Below are positions 57,816 through 64,000 of a stretch of DNA of 64,000 nucleotides, piece after piece (the stretch's first letter is position 1; each line of letters opens with the position of its first letter). The notes under the pieces are model-generated. The model was not told the origin of the DNA. It saw nothing but the letters and a program-made list of their open reading frames with translations, and ran no database searches. The translations under genes and the position numbers were made by a program. Origin of the DNA: Halicephalobus mephisto (Eukaryota > Nematoda > Chromadorea > Rhabditida > Panagrolaimidae); assembly GCA_009193035.1 (NCBI GenBank), contig SWDT01000085.1:53459-117458 (forward strand), written 5' to 3'.

Positions 57816-59132
57816 CAGAAAATATATCTCTATCAGCTTCGCTCATATCGACAAACCCAAAATAATACTCTTGTTCCTTCATCCCCAACATATGGCCAAC
57901 TGCTTCATTTAGGGATCACTTGACAATTGCTGAATTTGACTGTGTTATGTTAGTGTTCTCACAACTTCTTCATAATTAGGAGAGGGTTGCAACGAAGGAA
58001 CCTGTGCAGTTGATCCATTCTCCATTCACCTTCATCGGAACCATTTGTTCAATTTTTGGAACAAGGTTTAATTTCCTGCCATTTTCCCGGAAGATGGTCT
58101 CCTTCATCAATGTTGTTCATAGTGTCCATTGAATATTTGATGTAATCGCGTAACAGAAGAAGAGTCTCTTCAAGATTGGATACATTTTAAGAAGTCGTTT
58201 CTGTTCATTGACTTGTAGTCCTCTATTGCTTTATTTAGGTTAACACCAATTTTCACAAAATGACTTCTCTCCTGATTCCATATCTTGAAGAATACCCGGA
58301 TACCCAGTCTTCTTCATTTTCATTTCAATTTTCCGGTAAACATAGTAGAGGTATGAGAGGAAGATTCCAAATTCATCTTCATTACTGACAACAGTTCGTC
58401 GAATTCCTGACTCAGTTTTGATATGCAAACCGACAGAATATCGTATTGAGAATGTTTCCCTTTCTCTATTTCATCCATGAAAATCACAAGTTCTTCCAGA
58501 GTCATTTCTCTGATCTCATCATAGTTAACCAAAAACTCTGCATTTTTTCTTTTGGGCTTCATTGAAACTTCTATTTCTGAATAAATTCCCCATCTGAAAA
58601 GAACTTCTGTTTTAAATAATTAGACAAAAATAATTCAAATAATTGCATAATTTGTTACCCAACGCTTGTTACAGAACTTTTCATTGTTGATATCTGAAGA
58701 TCTGTAAAAATTAATCAAATCAGAATAAATTCTGTTAATGTATGAGATCTATGTTGGTAAATCTTACCTCATTATCTAGTTTTGGAAATCCATTTTTGGA
58801 ACTGCACCCGCAATTCCACACCATAAACAATCCCACTGACAAAATGACTCAATTGGGTGGATACTTTGGAAGCTTCCCGCGAGCTATTTCTTTGTCTTAT
58901 AAATATAACAACGAACTTCCCAATATTCATTATCGTCAAAATAATCCAGAAATCGAGGAATTTTCTGCAGCTCCGTTTCAGATAGAGACTTACCCATCCC
59001 TAAAATATCCACAATGAATTTATTCAATGAAACAAGAAACTTGCCAGTATAAATATCAGTCGATGACAAATTATAAGCCACATATAACCATTTATTCCTG
59101 ACTTCGAGTAACATTAGAAGGTTCTCCCTCAA
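57816..59132 (-). pseudogene. Frameshifted upstream part of the same gene
   Basis: Successive open pieces in different frames follow one another right to left with little or no gap. They are 58,884-59,132 (with GMGKS and FDDNEYWEV), then a piece ending IVYGVELRVQ near 58.80 kb. Next come 58,430-58,562 (EELVIFMDEI) and 58,240-58,428 (HIKTESGIRRTVV, FLSYLYYVYRK), overlapping in different frames. Pieces near 58.2 kb (NLNKAIEDYKSMN), 58.1 kb (RDYIKYSMDTMNN) and 58.0 kb (VPKIEQMVPMKVNGEW) follow. Each switch needs a one- or two-base indel and no introns are evident. This is the mark of a pseudogene or of sequence with indel errors. The protein family is unknown. Confidence 0.5.
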
Positions 59133-62100
59133 CAGGTATCAATCGATTCAATAGATTCATTGAATCCACATCCTAATTTACATTCACGGCCAAGACACTG
59201 TTTCCAGCTCATTTTATTATCAATAATAACTTATAATTTTATAATTACAGAACAATCAATAAAAATAATAACTGAATTCACCCAACTCTACAGACAACTG
59301 AAACACCTTATACAAAAGGCAACATAAAAGGAATTTCAGTCATCTTTCAATAATCATGATTTAAGGCACTCCCTTCCATGAAGAAACTCTCCAAAAATCA
59401 ATTTTAACCAATACAGAAAAAAGAGTAAACTGACTTAAAACTCACTTTCCTGTTCCTGTAGTAGCAGACGAAAATCAGAAGAAATTCTTATAAAGAATCT
59501 TAAATCATTAAAAAAGCTGAAAATAAGAACAATAGAAACAGAAGGAATCACAAGATAATAGCAAACTTGGATTTCCACATTATGAATCTAATCCCATTGC
59601 TTTATATCTTCTATTTATGTAGTTATTTAAAATATCTTGAAGAAGGAACTAACCAACAAGCAAAATTTTATTCATGTTGACAAACATACAAATACAACAT
59701 CGGAATAGATATGCCCTAATTACAAATGTTTTTGTTCATAGAAATATCAAAAATATGACAGTAAAATCTGATAAATGAAACAAAGTTTTCGTATCCTGAT
59801 TAAATTGCTACAATATGTGCGAAAATAATACAGCATCTCTAATGAGGAACTTGACAAACCAGTATTGATTCTCTACCTATCATTATAACGTTTGGAGTCT
59901 ACCAGATTCACGCGTCAGAATCTATCCAATGATCTTGTTTGAAATTAATCAACTAATTCATTTGTAAAGTTCCTAAATAACTGAATATCTCATCTTCCAC
60001 CAATTATTTTATTATCTACAAAAAAAACAACCTGTTATAAAGAATGATTGTGATTCGATTATAATCTTGTTAAAAAGCTTTCAGTAATATACTAAATAAC
60101 AAGTAATATCTAAAACTGAACGCATATTTTAATTACATGACTTATAACCCGAATTACCACACCATTTAAGCAATGAGTACAATATAATTATTTGATGAAA
60201 TTTATTACCAAAATATCACTATGGGAAATCGAAACTCTTTACATAAACGTTAAATTCAGCCAATTTCTAGAAAGCCCCCATTGAACCAATACGTTTATTC
60301 ATCCGGATCCAGCATGATAATTCTAAGTATGTAAACTAATACGTTAGAATCTGTAAACCTTCTGTAATTCCTAAAATGAAAAAGATTCTGCTTTTTGATA
60401 TTTAAGTCCTTTAAATCTTCAGCTTTTCAACTTTTTAAATCTCTCGAAAGTGAGTTCCCAATTTCTTCTAAATCGATTACTGATTCAAGGATGTAAAATG
60501 CAAGTCTTTTATCAGTGATTTCTCCTTAAAAAACGGAATGCATGATATGTATATAAGAAAAAACAATTGAAATAATTTCATCTTCAGAATATTTTTTGTA
60601 AAATACTCTCGAGATCACGAAAGAGAGATTCTTGGTATTCTGAATTCAGAGAATTAGAGTAACACAGAATCAATTCTTCTGATCAATTCTTCAAGACATC
60701 AAATAACTTTTCATTTCTCCTCAATTTCGAACAGCAAGAATGTTACAGTTCTTAGTTCACACTTCAACATTATCTAAATTTGAATATTCACACTCCAAAA
60801 CATAGTAAATCTTTTTCACTTTCCTCAGTACATCGTTATTTCATTCCTGAATTTATCTTTGACAAAGACTTTTCAATCATCTGAAAAAAGAATTTTGTCA
60901 CTCTAATTATTTCGTTACTAACAAATACTCTCTGACGATTAGAGTACGTTGATCTCAGAAACTGAAGACTTTGAAGAAAAGAATCATCAGAAAAAAGCCA
61001 ACTTAGCTTTTGTATTGATCGATTGCGAACTACAACCTCTTGAATTTCGAGATCCCGAAAAAAAATACTGATATTGACTTGTGATTCCAATTTACAAATA
61101 TGATTACTCCCTATTAAATTTTCTTTAAACTCCAAGAATAACCAGTTCTGTATGCAATCAAAAGCAAGGAAAGAATGTTAGAAAATCAACCTGAACATCT
61201 CATCAAACAACCTTAGCAACTCCACACTGGCTGTGATTTCTTCCCCCAACTCGACCCCAAATCCACCAAACAATACTTCCTCTACAGTAGTTGTTCGTGT
61301 TTGATACAGCACTTATCTCTTATTAGAGGAATTTAACTTCATGAAGAATTTGTAGAAAACTCCGTCTTCTCCGTGAATCGAATTCTACGTTTAATTATCT
61401 GATAATTGTATTTTGAACCACATTGAGCTACTCTGACACACTCTATCAACAGTTCTTATGACTTATTTACCACCCAGTGTAGTAAAAACTATCACTATTT
61501 AGTAGATTATTGAATGAAAATGCAATTCTTTACACAATTTCGCATTGAAAAATGAATTAAAATATAGCGATTTTCAGAAGTCACTGTGATCCACTTAGAT
61601 TCAGATAATGAAAAAATTAAATGAAAAAAAAAAATAAAGACTTTACTAAAATAACGCTAAAAAGGTTTAACATTATAAGAATAAAAATCATAAAATTCTT
61701 GCGTTTTCAATTTTTTTATTTCCTTATATAGTCATATATCCTAAAAGATTGACATGAAATAACAAGTTGAACTATATCCAAGCACATATTATACAAAATT
61801 TATAAACGGTTTACAATTTTATGATTATTTTTAAATCAAATAACAAGACAGTCTAACATTATATCATATATTAATGTACATTACATTATTGAACAACATA
61901 TACATAACTCCATCTTCTATACATTCAATAAATATCTGAGGCAAGAAGTTTCAGAAAATTAAAAGTGAGTTACTTTCGTTTTAAAAATCAGGAGTAGTCA
62001 CTTTTGTATTGATAAGAATAAAACTAGCCCATCTTCAGTTGGCCAAGTGAACTGCTCTGCTGACAAACCTGTTTCGTGTAAAATCCACTTTTCATGTTAA

Positions 62101-64000
62101 CACAAACTTATTTTGATTCTATGAGTGTATTTGTAATTCATATATCTGCCTACTTTTAATCATTCATTTCTGTTTCAAAAAAAATTATATACATCTTTAC
62201 TTGCATATATTACACATTTATGATCCACTTTTGCTAATTCCTTGAGACGTATCAAAAATATTGTGAAATTTACATAGAAAATAAAAATTTGCAATCCACT
62301 CCATAAATCAAGTAGGAAAGCTCAATCGATAAATATTAATGAAAAAACCAAATATATGAGCTTATGTTTAGCCTAAAGTCAATCATAATCCAGCCTGAAA
62401 ACCTAACCTAAGGTAATAGAATGGCTACATTAATAATAAATTTATGAGTTAATCTATAATTGTCTTTGAAGATACATAGACACACATAAGTGTTCTTAGG
62501 ACAAGAACAACATCAACATCAAGAATTACCTAATTTCGAAAAATTCATATATCACTACTTTGTTTTTCTGTTTGTTTTATCTCAAATATCTTAAAAAACT
62601 ACGTAATAATGGTTATATTATGTCGAGAAAATTAAAAAAACTGGACTCAATGTAAAAAATTAATTTCCATTGGTCACAAAAACGCCAAGTTCACTTTGTT
62701 ACTGGGAAAGTGGAATATTCTAACTTTGACGAGTAGCAAAGTGAATCTATTCCGGAATTTCCACCACGAATTGGCATTCGCTTGAAAAAGGTGCACTTTT
62801 CAGAAACAAAAGTGGCATGTTTTATTTTGTAAAAAGACACGCACTCCATTAATGTCATTCTAAAATCTACAAATCCCACAATTGTTAAGACAGACTCTTT
62901 GTTAATACAGTATTATTTAAATAAAATGGATTATCTTGAAATAAGACAAAATAATTTATTAGGTTAATTTTTAAATTAGTCTTGTTATTAATTGAAACAG
63001 AAATTCAAATATTCACTAAACTTATTTATACTTTTGAATTCCAAATATAGGATATATAAAGAAACATTATAATTTTACCATAAAATAAAGAGAACTTCAT
63101 GTTAGTTTTAATGCAAATGGGATAAACTAGTAATTATACCATATCGTGTTTTGTGGTTTCTTAGATAACTATCACACACGAGATCTTTGAAAGTCTTATG
63201 AATTTTCGCGTATCTATTCTCTGAGAATCAAGTTCTGGTGAAGCTCAGATCTCCCAATATTTAAGGAACATCAAATCTCCCCAGTCAGACCTATGGCTAG
63301 AATATTATATGATTTAAATTTTGTATTATTTGTCTATCTCCACCTATTGCATTATCTCCCTGATTAAGTATTTATATTATACTTTAACCTTACATGTACC
63401 AGAATATAAGAGTAGGATTACTTCTTCCATCTATCGATTAGATTATGTGGAATCTCCAAGGTTTATGACAGATTCATTAGTTTTATAGAATACGTACAAC
63501 AGAAAATATTACTTCACCATCTTAAGAATAATAATTGAATAATATTTCCTCATCTATCATAATGCCACAATCTGTTAATTATCGTCATTTTAGCTTTCGC
63601 ATTATAACTCCACCATCTATCCATTTTATTGAAATGAAGCAATTTAAAATAACGCAAGTATATCCATTATAAAAACAGAAATGAATCAAATTATGAAACA
63701 ACTTTGACAAGAATTCTTAAATTGTTTTGAAACTAAATATTTTATTTATGATGTTGTCTCAGTAATTTCAGATGAATGTTTGGAGATCTTCGGATCAAGA
63801 TCATAATGAGTATTGCTTCATTCTCGGAAGACAATAATTCATTACTAATGACACTTGTACATACCAAAAGAGTAAAACATCCAGATATCGCCAAAACTTT
63901 TCCTTACTGATTCCAGAGCTCATTATCACGACAATTTCATTTGAATCCACTTTCCAGTTTCCTTAGACATCTAAAGAAGTCTTACTTTTTGAACATTTTG
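59133..64000. other. Gene-free AT-rich sequence to the window end
   Basis: No convincing gene was found. Two minus-strand frames (60,836-61,135, 99 codons, and 62,691-62,879, 62 codons) have protein-like composition. They lack domains, splice links and support from neighbours, and may be remnants like those at 57.3-59.1 kb. Around 62,690-62,830 short inverted segments (TTCACTTTGTTAC and GTAGCAAAGTGAA) suggest an old inverted-repeat element. Confidence 0.45.

Noticed and set aside
58742..59017. 91-codon plus-strand frame
   Set aside because: It is opposite the better-supported minus-strand pieces of the broken gene and has no features of its own.

Overview
The window reads as nematode nuclear DNA. 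The protein-coding genes are split by many introns, usually with GT donors and TTTCAG-type acceptors. Intergenic and intronic DNA is very AT-rich and full of short tandem repeats. The gene set is metazoan: type IV collagen alpha-2, GRB2/SEM-5, a seven-PDZ GRIP scaffold, MTP, a four-repeat thymosin beta, a nematode-style UDP-glycosyltransferase, a sideroflexin and SLC25A38. I cannot name the species or clade from sequence alone.

Layout. 0-12.7 kb is gene-poor. It holds one clear gene (a secreted helical protein, 3.6-4.4 kb, minus), one small ORF (1.04 kb, plus), several AT-rich tandem arrays, and scattered minus-strand coding-like pieces (7.5-11.4 kb) that look like a decayed or undeciphered gene. 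12.8-41.1 kb is gene-dense: GRIP (+), tetrathymosin (+), MTP (-), UGT (+), an allatostatin-C/somatostatin-like neuropeptide precursor (+), a coiled-coil MAP9/CCDC181-like protein (+), sideroflexin (-), SEM-5/GRB2 (-) and SLC25A38 (+). 42.4-49.4 kb is a complete type IV collagen alpha-2 (let-2) gene. 49.4-64 kb has no intact gene. It holds a decayed 5S rRNA-like sequence, two tRNA-like sequences, a frameshifted Cys-rich pseudogene, a TACTGTAA minisatellite, and a diverged copy of the 0.9-1.5 kb segment.

The genes do not form one pathway. Biochemical links can be drawn between some of them: MTP (lipoprotein assembly) and UGT both act in the ER; sideroflexin (serine import) and SLC25A38 (glycine import) both belong to mitochondrial one-carbon/glycine metabolism; GRIP and SEM-5 are signalling adaptors; LET-2 is basement membrane. 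MTP and UGT are divergently arranged over about 0.5 kb, as are SEM-5 and SLC25A38 over about 0.6 kb. Most gene models were checked by following reading phase across every intron. Two junctions fail a simple canonical splice: one in SLC25A38 (no AG acceptor) and one in MTP (in-frame stop).
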